From the NCBI RefSeq assembly GCF_030704305.1, contig NZ_CP131935.1:3534001-3598000 (forward strand): a DNA stretch of 64,000 nucleotides, written 5' to 3'. Source of the DNA: Massilia sp. R2A-15. GTDB taxonomy: Bacteria; Pseudomonadota; Gammaproteobacteria; Burkholderiales; Burkholderiaceae_D. The position numbers and the translations under genes are program-made. The notes below the pieces were generated by a model. That model saw only the letters and a list, made by a program, of their open reading frames with translations, was not told where the DNA came from and made no database searches. Shown here piece after piece: positions 1-9,049 of this stretch (its first letter is position 1; every line of letters begins with the position of its first letter).

Positions 1-154
1 CGCCGAATCCCTTGTCGAGCAGGAGTTCGAGCGCCTTGCCCAGCATCGGCTGGGTCGCGGCGGTGCCGGCCATGGCCAGCAGCGACAGCAGGGCGCGGGT
101 GCGATAAGGCCAGACCACCGCAACCAGGCGCCTGGCAATGCTACGTTTTTCCAT
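1..154 (-). CDS. msbA: Lipid A export ATP-binding/permease MsbA, N-terminal fragment
   Basis: The 5' end of a minus-strand gene running off the left edge; 51 codons are visible from an ATG at 154-152. The peptide begins MEKRSIARRLVAVVWPY, enters a hydrophobic first membrane segment and reaches LLLDKGFG, which matches the N-terminus of betaproteobacterial MsbA (known members carry a WPY motif and a LLDRGFG-like motif here). MsbA flips lipid A-core across the inner membrane using ATP; neither the ATPase domain nor most of the membrane domain lies in the window. It diverges from an O-antigen ligase gene, which supports a lipopolysaccharide assignment. Only about a tenth of the protein is seen, so another ABC exporter cannot be fully excluded. 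Confidence 0.72.
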   Translation of the reverse strand, partial: MEKRSIARRLVAVVWPYRTRALLSLLAMAGTAATQPMLGKALELLLDKGFG

Positions 155-300
155 CGATTCGTCTTTCGTGTTCGGGGCGGCGCTCCGAATACCCGCGCCA
201 GCCCGGCATTTTCGCACGAAACCGTACGCCAGCGGAGGCCCCTGGCGGCGCGGCCCCGTACGGTAGAATAACGGACAATATTCACTGGAGCGTTCGCCGC

Positions 301-1557
301 TTGCACATGACAATCGCACCACCAGTTCCGCTGACGCGGGCCGAAAACATTGTCCGCTACCTGATCCTGCTTGCGCTGTTTTCGGTGTCGTTCTCCACCG
401 CGCTGACCAACCTGTTCGTCGGCTTCGGCTACATCGGCTTCATCGTAGCGCTGTGCACCAGCCCTTCCCTGCGCCGCGTACTGCGCTCGCCGCCGGCGCT
501 GCTGGCGCTCGCGCTGCTGGCACTGTTCATCATTGGCGCAAGCTGGTCGATCGCGCCGCGCGCCGACCTGGCGACTGCGTTGAAAAAATACTCGCGGCTG
601 CTGATCCTGCCGATGGCGATTGCCATGAGCTGGCGCGATCCCGGCCTGGCGCCGCGCGCGCTGCGCTGGTTCCTCGGCGGCGCCGCGGTGCTCGCCGTAT
701 CCTGCTACCTGGTCAAATTCGGCATGATGCCGGAGTCGCGCCTGGGCTGGTGGAAGGTCAGCACCGACGCGCGCGACGCTTACGTCTTCAGGAACCACAT
801 CACGATCGGCATCCTGCTGGGGTTTGCCGCCTGCCTCAGCCTCCTGGCCGCCAGCTACAAGACGGCCTGGCGCGCCCGCGCACTGTGGATCGCCGGCGGC
901 GTGCTGTTTGCGGTGCCGACCATTTTCCTCGGCCAGGGCCGGACCGGCTATGTCGCCCTGTTCATCGGCATGGTCGCGCTGTTCCTGATCCGCACGCGCA
1001 TCACGCCGCTGCGCACGGTCGCCGGCGTGATGGCGATCGGCGCGCTGTTCCTCGGCTTCTATCTCGCATCGTCCAACGTCAGGTCGCGCACCGACGACAT
1101 GGTCAACGAGATCCAGAACCACCGCGTGCAATCGCCGAACGGCCTGCGCGTGAGCTTCCTCAGCGTGGGACTGGACGTGGTTGCCGCCCACCCGCTGCTG
1201 GGGGTCGGCACCGGCGGGTTTGCAGAGGCTTATGCGCCCACCGCGCAGCGCAACTGGCCGGCCGGCCACGAGATGGCAACCGCGCGGCACCAGCCGCACA
1301 GCGAATTCCTTCTCGTGGCGGTGCAGCTTGGGCTGCTTGGATCGCTGGTCTATTTCGCCATGCTCGGAACGATCGGCGGCGCCGCACTCGGGGCGCGCAA
1401 TTTCGAGAGCGACAGCCTCGCGCTGCTGTGGGTGGTGTACGTGGTGACGTCGTCGTTCAACAGCCTGCTGTGGGATACCACCGAGGCGCACTGGTTCCTG
1501 CTGCTGGCGGGATGTTTGTATGTTGGCGCGCTTCGGCGCCGTGGAGTGAAGCAATGA
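301..1557 (+). CDS. waaL: O-antigen ligase family membrane protein (WaaL/Wzy_C)
   Basis: A 418-aa polytopic membrane protein with about eleven hydrophobic segments and a Wzy_C-type central region. Visible hallmarks are the periplasmic-loop motif GQGRTGY near residue 213, LLGVGTGGF near 298 and PHSEFL near 332; the basic residue and the His-containing motif are typical of O-antigen ligases, which join undecaprenyl-linked polysaccharide to lipid A-core on the periplasmic face. The TTG at 301 is 10 bases from a GGAG at 287-290; an in-frame ATG at 307 is the alternative start. The stop overlaps the next gene's ATG (ATGA), so the two are translationally coupled. A Wzy polymerase is possible from sequence alone, but adjacency to msbA and an ABC-type polysaccharide cluster favours ligase. 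Confidence 0.78.
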   Translation: MHMTIAPPVPLTRAENIVRYLILLALFSVSFSTALTNLFVGFGYIGFIVALCTSPSLRRVLRSPPALLALALLALFIIGASWSIAPRADLATALKKYSRLLILPMAIAMSWRDPGLAPRALRWFLGGAAVLAVSCYLVKFGMMPESRLGWWKVSTDARDAYVFRNHITIGILLGFAACLSLLAASYKTAWRARALWIAGGVLFAVPTIFLGQGRTGYVALFIGMVALFLIRTRITPLRTVAGVMAIGALFLGFYLASSNVRSRTDDMVNEIQNHRVQSPNGLRVSFLSVGLDVVAAHPLLGVGTGGFAEAYAPTAQRNWPAGHEMATARHQPHSEFLLVAVQLGLLGSLVYFAMLGTIGGAALGARNFESDSLALLWVVYVVTSSFNSLLWDTTEAHWFLLLAGCLYVGALRRRGVKQ

Positions 1558-2372
1558 CCGATGGACTGATCACGCTGATCGTCACGACCTACAACCGGCC
1601 CGACGCGCTGGAGGCGGTACTCGAGGGCTGCTTCACGCAGAGCGACCGGAATTTCGAGATCATCGTCGCCGATGACGGCTCGACCGAGGTCACGCGCGAT
1701 TGCATCGCGCGCCTGGCGGCCCGCTCGCCGGTGCCGCTGCGGCATGTGTGGCAGGAGGACATCGGCTTCCGTCTGGCGGGGGCGCGCAACCGCGGCATCG
1801 AGGCGGCGCAGGGAGAATACATCCTCATTCTCGATGGCGATTGCGTGCCGCAGCGGGACTTCATCGAGCAGCACCGCAAGCTGGCGCGGCGCGGGTTCAT
1901 GGTGACGGGAAGCCGGATCCTGCTCGACGAGGCTTACACCAGGCAGGTGCTGGAGCGGCATATCGCGCTGCAGTCGCTGCGGTTTGCGGACAAGATTCGC
2001 CTGCGCGCGGCCGGGCATTTGAACAAGGCCTTGCAGCTGATCGTGAAGCTGCCGGACGTCGGGCGCGAGAAGCGACGCTTTAGCTATCGCCGCATCAAGG
2101 GCTGCAACATGGCGATCTGGCGCTCGGACCTGGAGCTGGTGAACGGCTTTGACGAAAGCTTCAAGGGCTGGGGGCACGAGGATGCCGATATGGTAGTGCG
2201 GCTGTTCAATGCGGGCGTGATGCGCAAAGACGGGGCGTTCGCGACGGAGGTGTTCCATCTTTGGCACCGCGAGGCGCAGCGGGACCAGGCGAGCAGCAAC
2301 AAGAAGGTTGTGCTGGAGCGGGAGATGGATCGGACGACGCAGGCGGCGAAAGGGCTGCGCGAGCACCAGTAA
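1554..2372 (+). CDS. Family 2 glycosyltransferase with C-terminal galactosyltransferase-type motif
   Basis: A 272-aa GT-A fold glycosyltransferase. The N-terminal nucleotide-sugar domain shows IVTTYNRPDAL, ADDGS near residue 39 and a DxD-like LDGDCVPQ near 93. The C-terminal part has KGCNMAIW and GWGHEDADMVVRLF near 206, the acceptor-side signature of the Glyco_transf_7C/chondroitin-synthase-like group. No membrane segment is apparent, so it probably acts on the cytoplasmic face in lipopolysaccharide core or O-antigen synthesis. The ATG at 1554 has GGAG seven bases upstream and overlaps the ligase stop. Donor and linkage cannot be read from sequence. A family A palindromic repeat follows 12 bases after the stop. 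Confidence 0.8.
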   Translation: MTDGLITLIVTTYNRPDALEAVLEGCFTQSDRNFEIIVADDGSTEVTRDCIARLAARSPVPLRHVWQEDIGFRLAGARNRGIEAAQGEYILILDGDCVPQRDFIEQHRKLARRGFMVTGSRILLDEAYTRQVLERHIALQSLRFADKIRLRAAGHLNKALQLIVKLPDVGREKRRFSYRRIKGCNMAIWRSDLELVNGFDESFKGWGHEDADMVVRLFNAGVMRKDGAFATEVFHLWHREAQRDQASSNKKVVLEREMDRTTQAAKGLREHQ

Positions 2373-2384
2373 TTTAATCCAAAT

Positions 2385-2411
2385 GGGGTCAGGTCCGCAG
2401 GACCAGACCCC
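2385..2411. repeat. Family A interspersed palindrome, copy 1
   Basis: Arms GGGGTC-A-GGTCC and GGACC-A-GACCCC flank a GCA loop, leaving one A:A mismatch. It lies between the convergent GT2 (stop 2372) and dnaE (stop 2421) genes, about 10 bases from each stop. The same element recurs at 6604, 22900, 27990, 29875, 29929, 30061 (partial), 34861, 39308, 56405 and, in a variant form, 62255. No poly-T tract follows, so a classical terminator role is not evident. Confidence 0.9.
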
Positions 2412-2420
2412 CGACTCCGG

Positions 2421-5400
2421 TCAGTATTCGACGGCGACTTCTTTCGCGCCCAGCACGCGCTCCAGCGCCAGCTGCAAGGCGTCCGACGGCGCCACCCGCC
2501 AGTCGTCGCTCAGCTGCACCAGGCATGGAACGCCTTGCGGCTCCACGCGCATCGCGACCGGCAGGCCGTCCGGATTGCGGTGCGGCTGCAGCACTTCCGC
2601 CACCTTGGCGGGACTGACCGTGCAGGCCATCGACATCGACAGGCGGTTGCCGTACTGGATGCGCGACATCGCGATGTCGAACACCTTCTCCGCGGTGATG
2701 CGCAGGCCTCCGTTGAAGCGGTCTTCCGACACCTTGCCCACCACCAGCAGGAAGTCGTCTTCCTTGAAGATGTTCTTGTTCGCTTCGAACAGTTCGCTGT
2801 ACACCGTCACCTCGACCACCGCCGTCTTGTCGTCGAGCGAGACGATCAGGATGCGGCCGCGCTGCGTCATCTGGCTGCGCACGCCGGTGATCACGCCGCA
2901 CAGCATGCGCGCCTCGCGCGACGGATCGAGGTCCTTGAGCTTGGTGCGCGCAAAACGCCGCACTTCGGTCGCATACGTGTCGAACATGTGCCCGGACAGG
3001 TAGAAGCCGAGCGCGATTTTTTCCTCGGACAGCTTCTGCTTGTCGGTCCACGGCGTGGCCTTGACGTAGTCGGGCGGGGCCACCAGGTCGCTGTCGTCGC
3101 CGCCAAACAGGCTGACCTGGTTAGCCGACGCCTGCGCCTGGTCGGCGCACTCCACCGCGAACGCGACCGACGCCAGCAGGATCGCGCGGTCCACGCCGAA
3201 GCAGTCCATCGCACCGGCGCGGATCAGGGACTCGATCGTGCGGCGGTTGATCTGCTTGCGGTCGACCCGCTTGCAGAAGTCGAACAGGTCGGTGAACTTG
3301 CCGCCGCTGGTGCGCGCCGCGATGATCGCCTCGATCGCCGACTGGCCCGATCCCTTGACGGCGCCCAGGCCGTAGCGGATGTTGGTGACGCGCTTGCCGG
3401 TCACCGACGGCGCTTCGCCTTCCGGCGTGAAACGGTAGTCGGAATGGTTGATATCGGGCGGCAGCAAGGTCAGGTTGCAGACGTCGATCGCGTCTTCGAC
3501 CAGGATCTTGATCTTGTCGGTGTCGTCCATCGCCAGCGACAAGTTGGCCGCCATGAAGGCCGCGGTGTGGTGCGCCTTCAGGTAGGCCGTGTGGTACGAC
3601 AGCAGCGCGTACGCAGCCGCGTGCGACTTGTTGAAGCCGTAGCCCGCGAACTTCTCCATCAAGTCGAAGATCTCGTCGGCCTTCTCGGCGGACAGGCCAT
3701 CCTTGGCGGCGCCGGCGCGGAAGATCTCGCGGTGCTCCGCCATCTCCTCGGCCTTCTTCTTACCCATCGCGCGGCGCAGCATGTCGGCGCCGCCCAGCGA
3801 GTATCCGCCGACGATCTGCGCCATCTGCATCACCTGCTCCTGGTAGACCATGATGCCGTAGGTCTCGGCCAGAATCACTTCGGTGCGCGGATCGGGATAG
3901 TCGAACTTTTCGCCGTGCTTGCGCTTGCAGAAATCGGGAATCAGGTCCATCGGGCCCGGGCGGTACAGCGCCACCAGCGCGATGATGTCCTCGAAGCGGT
4001 CGGGCCGCGCGTCTTTCAGCATGCCCTGCATGCCGCGCGACTCGAGCTGGAAGATCGCGACCGTCTTGGCCTTGGTCAGCAGGTCGTACGATGCGCGGTC
4101 GTTGAGCGGCAGCTTGGCCAGGTCGAAGTCGGCGTTGGCCGGGTCGAGCTGCTTGATGTAGCGCACCGCGCGGTCGAGGATGGTCAGCGTGGTCAGGCCC
4201 AGGAAGTCAAACTTGACCAGGCCGACGGCTTCGACGTCGTCCTTGTCGTACTGCGACACCACGCCCGAGTCGCCGCCCTGGGTGTACAGCGGGCAGAAAT
4301 CGGTCAGCTTGCCCGGCGCGATCAGGACGCCACCGGCGTGCATGCCGATGTTGCGGGCGATGCCTTCGACCTGCTGCGCCAGGTCGAGCAGCTGCTTGAC
4401 CTCGTCCTCGTTCTCGAGCCGCTCGGCCAGCATTGGTTCCTCGGCGATGGCGTCGGCGATGGTGACGGGCTTGCCCGGCTTGAACGGGATCAGCTTGGAG
4501 ATGCCGTCGCAGAAGTTGTAGCCGAAATCGAGCACGCGGCCGACGTCGCGGATCGCGCCCTTCGCGGCCATCGTACCGAAGGTGGCGATCTGCGAGACCG
4601 CCTCCTTGCCGTACAGGTCCTTCACGTGCTGGATGACGCGGTCGCGCCCTTCCTGGCAGAAGTCGATGTCGAAGTCGGGCATCGAGACGCGTTCAGGGTT
4701 GAGGAAGCGCTCGAACAGCAGGTTGTACTGCAGCGGATCGAGGTCAGTGATCAGCAGCGAGTACGCCACCAGCGAGCCGGCGCCCGAACCCCGGCCCGGT
4801 CCGACCGGAACGCCGTTTTCCTTGGCCCACTTGATGAACTCCGCCACGATCAGGAAGTAACCGGGGAATTTCATGTTGCAGATGGTGTCGGTCTCGAACT
4901 TCAGGCGCGCCTCGTAGCGCGGGCGCTCGGCCTCGCGCTTGGCTTCGTCCGGATACAGCTGGACCAGGCGCTGTTCCAGGCCGGCCTTCGATTCGGACAC
5001 CAGGAATTCGTCGATCGTCATGCCCGGCGGCGTCGGGAAGTTCGGCAGCTGCGGCTTGCCCAGCGTGAGCACGACGTTGCAGCGCTTGGCGATTTCAACC
5101 GAGTTGGCCAGCGCGGCCGGCATGTCGGCGAACAGTTCGGCCATCTCGGCCTGGCTCTTGAAGCGCATCTCTTCGTTGAAGCGCTTGACGCGCTTGCCGT
5201 TGGCGAGCATCTCGCCTTCCGCGATACAGGTGCGCGCCTCGTGCGCGATGAACTCTTCCTGCGACAGGAACTGGATCGGATGGGTGGCCACGACCGGCAG
5301 GCCAAGCTTGGCCGCCAGCGCGACCGAATGGCGCACCTGCGGCTCCTGGTTCGGCTGGCCGGCGCGCTGCACCTCTATATAGAAGTGGCCCGGGAATACC

Positions 5401-5972
5401 GAGGCCCAGCGCCGGGCGCAGCGTTCGGCCAGATCCAGGTTGCCGTTTTCGATCGCCTGGCCGACGTCGCCGAAGTGGGCGCCCGACAGCACGATCAGGC
5501 CGTTGGCCTGCGACTGCCCGGGATGCAGCGTCGATTCGCTGGTGGCCAGCGCTTCGAGCCATTCGGGGCGGATCTCGGCGCGGCCCTTGTTCTGGTTGGT
5601 CAGCCAGGCGCGCGACAGCAGGTCGCACAGCTGCAGGTAGCCCATGTGGTTTTTCGCCAGCAGCAGCAGGCGCGAAGGCCGGTCGCGGTTGTCGTCGTTG
5701 CTGATCCAGGCGTCGACGCCGATCACCGGCTTGATGCCCTTGCCGCGCGCCGACTTGTAGAACTTGACCATGCCGAACAGGTTGGCCAGGTCGGTGATCG
5801 CCAGCGCCGGCTGCTTGTCCTTGGCGGCGGCGCCGATGATGTCGTCGATGCGCACCAGGCCGTCGACGATCGAGTATTCCGAGTGCACGCGCAGGTGGAC
5901 AAATGCCGGAGCCGCCGGTTTTGCCGGGGCAGCCACCGTTTCAGTACCAAGTTCCATGACATCCATGCTCAT
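2421..5972 (-). CDS. dnaE: DNA polymerase III alpha subunit
   Basis: An 1183-aa replicative polymerase, close to the usual ~1160 aa for DnaE. The N-terminal PHP domain starts at FVHLRVHSEYSIVDG (about residues 24-38). The palm carries the catalytic acidic motif PDFDIDF near residue 431, and the third acidic residue lies in KFDFLGLTTL near 585. A helix-hairpin-helix and an OB-fold-like region (LKDLDPSREARMLCGVITG) follow before the C-terminal tau-binding part. The ATG at 5972 is preceded at a good distance by AGGTGA on the minus strand. It is the chromosomal replicase that extends primers in the holoenzyme. It stands alone, convergent with the GT2 gene and divergent from the 6160 gene. Confidence 0.97.
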   Translation of the reverse strand: MSMDVMELGTETVAAPAKPAAPAFVHLRVHSEYSIVDGLVRIDDIIGAAAKDKQPALAITDLANLFGMVKFYKSARGKGIKPVIGVDAWISNDDNRDRPSRLLLLAKNHMGYLQLCDLLSRAWLTNQNKGRAEIRPEWLEALATSESTLHPGQSQANGLIVLSGAHFGDVGQAIENGNLDLAERCARRWASVFPGHFYIEVQRAGQPNQEPQVRHSVALAAKLGLPVVATHPIQFLSQEEFIAHEARTCIAEGEMLANGKRVKRFNEEMRFKSQAEMAELFADMPAALANSVEIAKRCNVVLTLGKPQLPNFPTPPGMTIDEFLVSESKAGLEQRLVQLYPDEAKREAERPRYEARLKFETDTICNMKFPGYFLIVAEFIKWAKENGVPVGPGRGSGAGSLVAYSLLITDLDPLQYNLLFERFLNPERVSMPDFDIDFCQEGRDRVIQHVKDLYGKEAVSQIATFGTMAAKGAIRDVGRVLDFGYNFCDGISKLIPFKPGKPVTIADAIAEEPMLAERLENEDEVKQLLDLAQQVEGIARNIGMHAGGVLIAPGKLTDFCPLYTQGGDSGVVSQYDKDDVEAVGLVKFDFLGLTTLTILDRAVRYIKQLDPANADFDLAKLPLNDRASYDLLTKAKTVAIFQLESRGMQGMLKDARPDRFEDIIALVALYRPGPMDLIPDFCKRKHGEKFDYPDPRTEVILAETYGIMVYQEQVMQMAQIVGGYSLGGADMLRRAMGKKKAEEMAEHREIFRAGAAKDGLSAEKADEIFDLMEKFAGYGFNKSHAAAYALLSYHTAYLKAHHTAAFMAANLSLAMDDTDKIKILVEDAIDVCNLTLLPPDINHSDYRFTPEGEAPSVTGKRVTNIRYGLGAVKGSGQSAIEAIIAARTSGGKFTDLFDFCKRVDRKQINRRTIESLIRAGAMDCFGVDRAILLASVAFAVECADQAQASANQVSLFGGDDSDLVAPPDYVKATPWTDKQKLSEEKIALGFYLSGHMFDTYATEVRRFARTKLKDLDPSREARMLCGVITGVRSQMTQRGRILIVSLDDKTAVVEVTVYSELFEANKNIFKEDDFLLVVGKVSEDRFNGGLRITAEKVFDIAMSRIQYGNRLSMSMACTVSPAKVAEVLQPHRNPDGLPVAMRVEPQGVPCLVQLSDDWRVAPSDALQLALERVLGAKEVAVEY

Positions 5973-6159
5973 TTGCTAATCACCTGCTGTGCGAAGAGGC
6001 GCTATTTTACCCCGCCCGGCCGATCCCGCCTCCGGCATCTGCCCGACCGTCGTAATTGCCCAACTGTAAGAAGTTGTAAGTATCGTCAACGGGCATTTTG
6101 GCCGCCTCGTTAATAGCTCAGCAGCACCGATTTATTCACAACTACACAAGGGACACACC

Positions 6160-6537
6160 ATGAAAAACGTACTCGCCGCTCTGACCGTCGCTCTGTTCGC
6201 TACCGCCGCTTTCGCCCAGGCGCCAGCGCCAGCCGCCAAGACCGAAGTGAAGCCAGCCGCTGCGGTCAAGGCTGACGCCAAAGTCGCCGCCGCTGAAGTC
6301 AAGGCCGACGCAAAAGTCGCCAAGACCGAAGTCAAAGCCGACGCCAAAGTCGCCAAGACCGAAGCCAAAGCCGATGCGAAAGTCGCTGCAGCAGAAGTGA
6401 AGGCGGATGCCGCCGAAGTCAAGGCCGACGCCAAAGCCGCCAAGACCAAAGCAAAGCACAAGGCAGTCAAGGCCAAGGCAAAAGCTGAAGTTGCGGCAGC
6501 GACGCCTGCAACGCCAGCTACGCCAGCCGCCAAGTAA
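6160..6537 (+). CDS. Secreted Lys/Ala-rich protein with 11-residue repeats
   Basis: A 125-aa protein with a clear Sec signal peptide ([20 protein letters not shown], cleavage predicted after AFA). After a Pro/Ala linker, residues 36-97 are five 11-mers and one 7-mer of the form [11 protein letters not shown], followed by a very basic tail (about 98-110) and an Ala-Thr-Pro C-terminus. No Cys or aromatic residue is present after the signal peptide. The repeat period of 11 is that of hendecad coiled coils and of group 3 LEA-type proteins; the resemblance may be compositional only. It is a single-gene unit with its own terminator at 6555-6584. No function is assigned; periplasmic coiled-coil, stress-protectant or envelope-binding roles are all possible. 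Confidence 0.75.
   Translation: MKNVLAALTVALFATAAFAQAPAPAAKTEVKPAAAVKADAKVAAAEVKADAKVAKTEVKADAKVAKTEAKADAKVAAAEVKADAAEVKADAKAAKTKAKHKAVKAKAKAEVAAATPATPATPAAK
6265..6450 (+). repeat. 33-bp tandem coding repeats (11-aa units)
   Basis: Five 33-bp units and one 21-bp unit encode [22 protein letters not shown] (twice), [18 protein letters not shown] and [11 protein letters not shown]. The bases vary mainly at third positions, so the array is not freshly amplified. Copy-number change between strains is plausible. Confidence 0.85.
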
Positions 6538-6554
6538 TCGGCCGCCGCGTGATC

Positions 6555-6584
6555 AAAAAGACAGGGTTCGCCCTGTCTTTTTTT
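6555..6584 (+). terminator. Intrinsic terminator of the Lys/Ala repeat gene
   Basis: A stem GACAGGG / CCCTGTC closed by a TTCG tetraloop is followed by an uninterrupted run of T and preceded by a run of A, making it potentially bidirectional. It begins 17 bases after the stop at 6537. Confidence 0.9.
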
Positions 6585-6603
6585 CGTTGTGCACACAGCG
6601 AAT

Positions 6604-6630
6604 GGGGTCAGGTCCGCAGGACCAGACCCC
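6604..6630. repeat. Family A interspersed palindrome, copy 2
   Basis: The same 27-bp sequence as the copy at 2385, lying just after the terminator at 6555-6584 and about 70 bases before trhO. A TATAAT-like stretch at 6662-6668, between this copy and trhO, may be the trhO -10 element. Confidence 0.88.
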
Positions 6631-6701
6631 GCCGCATCGCTGACGCCGGCAACGGCGCGGTTTATAATAGCGGCTTCGCCCGAAATCTTCAGTTAGCAAT
6701 C

Positions 6702-7592
6702 ATGCAAGCCACCACCGACCTCGCCGCGGCGCAGGCCAGCGCCGCCGCCATGGCGCACGTTAATATCGCCGCCTACAAATTCATCACCTTCGACAACATC
6801 GAAGAGATGCGCCCGCAGTACCAGGAGATCTGCAAGGAGCTTGGCCTGAAAGGCACGATCCTGCTGACGCCAGAAGGCATCAACATGTTCCTGTCCGGCC
6901 CGCGCGCGCAGATCGACCAGTTCCTCGCATGGGTGCGCAGCGACGCGCGTTTCTCCGACCTGGAGGTGAAGGAAAGCTATTCCGAGGAGCAGTCGCACAA
7001 GCGCATGCTGGTGAAGATCAAGAAAGAGATCATCACGATGCGCATGCCGCTCATCAAACCGGAGCTGGGCCGCGCGCCGTCCGTGGCGCCGGCCACGCTC
7101 AAGCGCTGGCTCGACCAGGGCCACGACGACAACGGCAAGCCGGTCGTGATGGTCGACACCCGCAACGCGTTCGAGGTCGACGTCGGCACCTTCAACAACA
7201 CGATCGACTACCGCATCGAAAAATTCACCGAGTTCCCGGAAGTGATCGCCGCGAACAAGGATGCGCTGGCCGACAAGACCGTCGTCACCTTCTGCACCGG
7301 CGGCATCCGCTGCGAGAAGGCGGCGATCCACATGCAGAATATCGGTTACGACAGCGTGTACCAGCTCGAAGGCGGCATCCTGAAATATTTCGAGGACGTC
7401 GGCGGCGAGCACTACACCGGCGACTGCTTCGTGTTCGACTACCGCACCGCCCTGAATCCGAAGCTCGAGCCGAGCGTGACGGTGCAGTGCTTCGCCTGCC
7501 GCGCCGTGGTGACGCCGCGCCAGCAGCTCTCGCCCAACTACGTGTACGGCGAGTCGTGCCCGCACTGCAAGCCGGAAGCCGAACCGGCTTAA
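6702..7592 (+). CDS. trhO: tRNA uridine(34) hydroxylase, rhodanese-fold TrhO
   Basis: A 296-aa member of the YceA/TrhO family, which hydroxylates uridine 34 of certain tRNAs on the way to 5-carboxymethoxyuridine. The N-terminal domain shows [13 protein letters not shown] and [11 protein letters not shown]; the central rhodanese domain has [15 protein letters not shown] and the active loop FCTGGIRC with the catalytic Cys at about residue 198. The C-terminus carries a Cys-rich segment ([12 protein letters not shown] and CPHC) that may bind zinc. The ATG at 6702 gives a 16-residue Ala-rich leader; an ATG at 6750, directly before HVNIAAYKF, matches usual family starts and is a credible alternative. 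It is a single gene with no obvious operon partner. Confidence 0.92.
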   Translation: MQATTDLAAAQASAAAMAHVNIAAYKFITFDNIEEMRPQYQEICKELGLKGTILLTPEGINMFLSGPRAQIDQFLAWVRSDARFSDLEVKESYSEEQSHKRMLVKIKKEIITMRMPLIKPELGRAPSVAPATLKRWLDQGHDDNGKPVVMVDTRNAFEVDVGTFNNTIDYRIEKFTEFPEVIAANKDALADKTVVTFCTGGIRCEKAAIHMQNIGYDSVYQLEGGILKYFEDVGGEHYTGDCFVFDYRTALNPKLEPSVTVQCFACRAVVTPRQQLSPNYVYGESCPHCKPEAEPA

Positions 7593-7674
7593 AACCTCCC
7601 GGAGCCGGGGAATCGGAAGTGACTGGTAGTGACACGGCTATAATGGCCGCTGCACAAATTCCCCCTCCAGGAAC

Positions 7675-8661
7675 ATGCCAGTCACCTTCGACCAAGCGTT
7701 GCATCGGCAAATCGATCCAGTGAGCTGCCTCGCCGGCCAGCGCATTGCCATCCTGGTCCCCTGCTTCAACGAAGCCCTGACAATCGGCGCCATCGTGCGC
7801 GACTTCAACGCCTGCCTGCCGCAAGCCGAAGTCCACGTCTTCGACAACAACTCGACCGACGACACCGTGCGCATTGCCAGCGAAGCCGGCGCCACCGTGC
7901 GCCGGGTGCCTCTGCAAGGCAAAGGCAACGTCATCCGGCGCATGTTCGCCGACGTCGAAGCCGACATCTACATCATGGTCGATGGCGACGACACCTACGA
8001 CGCCAGCGTCGCTCCGCAGCTCGCGCAACGCCTGGTCGACGAAGGGCTCGACATGCTGGTCGGCTCGCGCGTGTCGAGCGAACAGGCCGCGTACCGCTTC
8101 GGCCACCGCTTCGGCAACCGCATGCTCACCGGCTGCGTCGCCATGCTGTTCGGCCGCAGCTTCTCCGACATGCTGTCCGGCTACCGCGTGTTCTCGCGGC
8201 GCTACGTCAAGTCCTTCGCAGCCCACTCCTCCGGCTTCGAAACGGAGACCGAGCTGACCGTGCACGCGCTCGAACTGCGCATGCCGGTCGCCGAAGTGGC
8301 CACCGTGTACAAGTCGCGCCCGGAAGGATCGGTCAGCAAACTCGACACCTACCGCGACGGCATGCGCATCATGATGATGATCCTGCGCCTGTTCAAGACC
8401 GAGCGCCCGCTGCTGTTCTTCTCGATCGGCTTCTTCGCCTGCACCCTGCTCGCCATCGCGCTGTCGGTCCCAGTGATCCAGACCTACCTGGCGACCGGCC
8501 TGGTGCCGCGCCAGCCGACTGCGATCCTGTGCGCGTCGCTGGTACTGTTCGGCGTGATCCTGCTGTCCTGCGGGCTGATCCTCGATACGGTCACCAAGGG
8601 GCGCGTCGAGCAGAAGCGCTTCGCCTATCTTTCGATCCCCGGACCGTCGCACCGTGGCTGA
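7675..8661 (+). CDS. GtrB-like family 2 glycosyltransferase with membrane C-terminus
   Basis: A 328-aa protein. The cytoplasmic GT2 domain has ILVPCFNEALTIGA, DNNSTDD near residue 58 and the DxD-containing MVDGDDTYD near 102; two hydrophobic segments end the protein (about 240-300). This is the layout of dolichol-phosphate mannose synthase/GtrB enzymes, which load a sugar onto a polyprenyl phosphate at the inner membrane. The start has AGGA four bases upstream. The stop overlaps the start of a GtrA-like gene by 8 bases, strongly suggesting joint function: GtrB makes polyprenyl-P-sugar and GtrA flips it. The sugar is unknown. Confidence 0.85.
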   Translation: MPVTFDQALHRQIDPVSCLAGQRIAILVPCFNEALTIGAIVRDFNACLPQAEVHVFDNNSTDDTVRIASEAGATVRRVPLQGKGNVIRRMFADVEADIYIMVDGDDTYDASVAPQLAQRLVDEGLDMLVGSRVSSEQAAYRFGHRFGNRMLTGCVAMLFGRSFSDMLSGYRVFSRRYVKSFAAHSSGFETETELTVHALELRMPVAEVATVYKSRPEGSVSKLDTYRDGMRIMMMILRLFKTERPLLFFSIGFFACTLLAIALSVPVIQTYLATGLVPRQPTAILCASLVLFGVILLSCGLILDTVTKGRVEQKRFAYLSIPGPSHRG

Positions 8662-9049
8662 CACGCGCGTCGAAGTGGCGCGCTTCGCGGTGGCCGGCGT
8701 GCTCGGGTTGATCACCGACGTCGCCGCCCTGTACCTGGCGCTCGCGCTGGGCATGGGTCCGTTCGCCGGCCGCGCCGTGTCGTTCCTGTGCGCCGTCGCA
8801 GTGACATGGCAATTCAACCGGCGCTACACATTCAGTAGCAAACCCGGCATCTCCGCGTGGCGCGAGTGGTGGAATTACCTGGCCGCGATGCTGCTGGGCG
8901 GCGCGGTCAATTACGGCGTCTACAGCGCCCTCATCCTGACGATCCGCGACGTTCCGCTGCTGCCGCTGGCCGCGGTCGCCGCAGGTTCGCTCGCCGGGAT
9001 GACGGTCAATTTCGTCAACGCCAAATACTTTATATTCCGGTCCCGATGA
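8654..9049 (+). CDS. GtrA-like polyprenyl-phosphate-sugar flippase
   Basis: A 131-aa protein with four transmembrane segments, the size and layout of the GtrA family. Conserved features include RFAVAGVLGLITDVA in helix 1, the QFNRRYTF motif after helix 2 and the terminal FVNAKYFIF. GtrA proteins are proposed to flip undecaprenyl-phosphate-linked sugars so that a periplasmic transferase can decorate O-antigen. The start is GTG at 8654, overlapping the upstream glycosyltransferase stop, and the stop overlaps the next ATG (ATGA). The three genes therefore form a coupled cassette. Confidence 0.85.
   Translation: MADTRVEVARFAVAGVLGLITDVAALYLALALGMGPFAGRAVSFLCAVAVTWQFNRRYTFSSKPGISAWREWWNYLAAMLLGGAVNYGVYSALILTIRDVPLLPLAAVAAGSLAGMTVNFVNAKYFIFRSR

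Noticed and set aside
2535..6113. A 1192-codon open frame on the plus strand opposite dnaE
   Set aside because: It is the complement of a certain dnaE gene, is compositionally odd (His/Arg/Val/Asp-rich) and has no domain.
6132..6596. Minus-strand frames made of Ala/Leu or Gly/Phe repeats opposite the 11-mer gene
   Set aside because: They arise from the tandem repeat read backwards; the plus strand has a signal peptide and a terminator.
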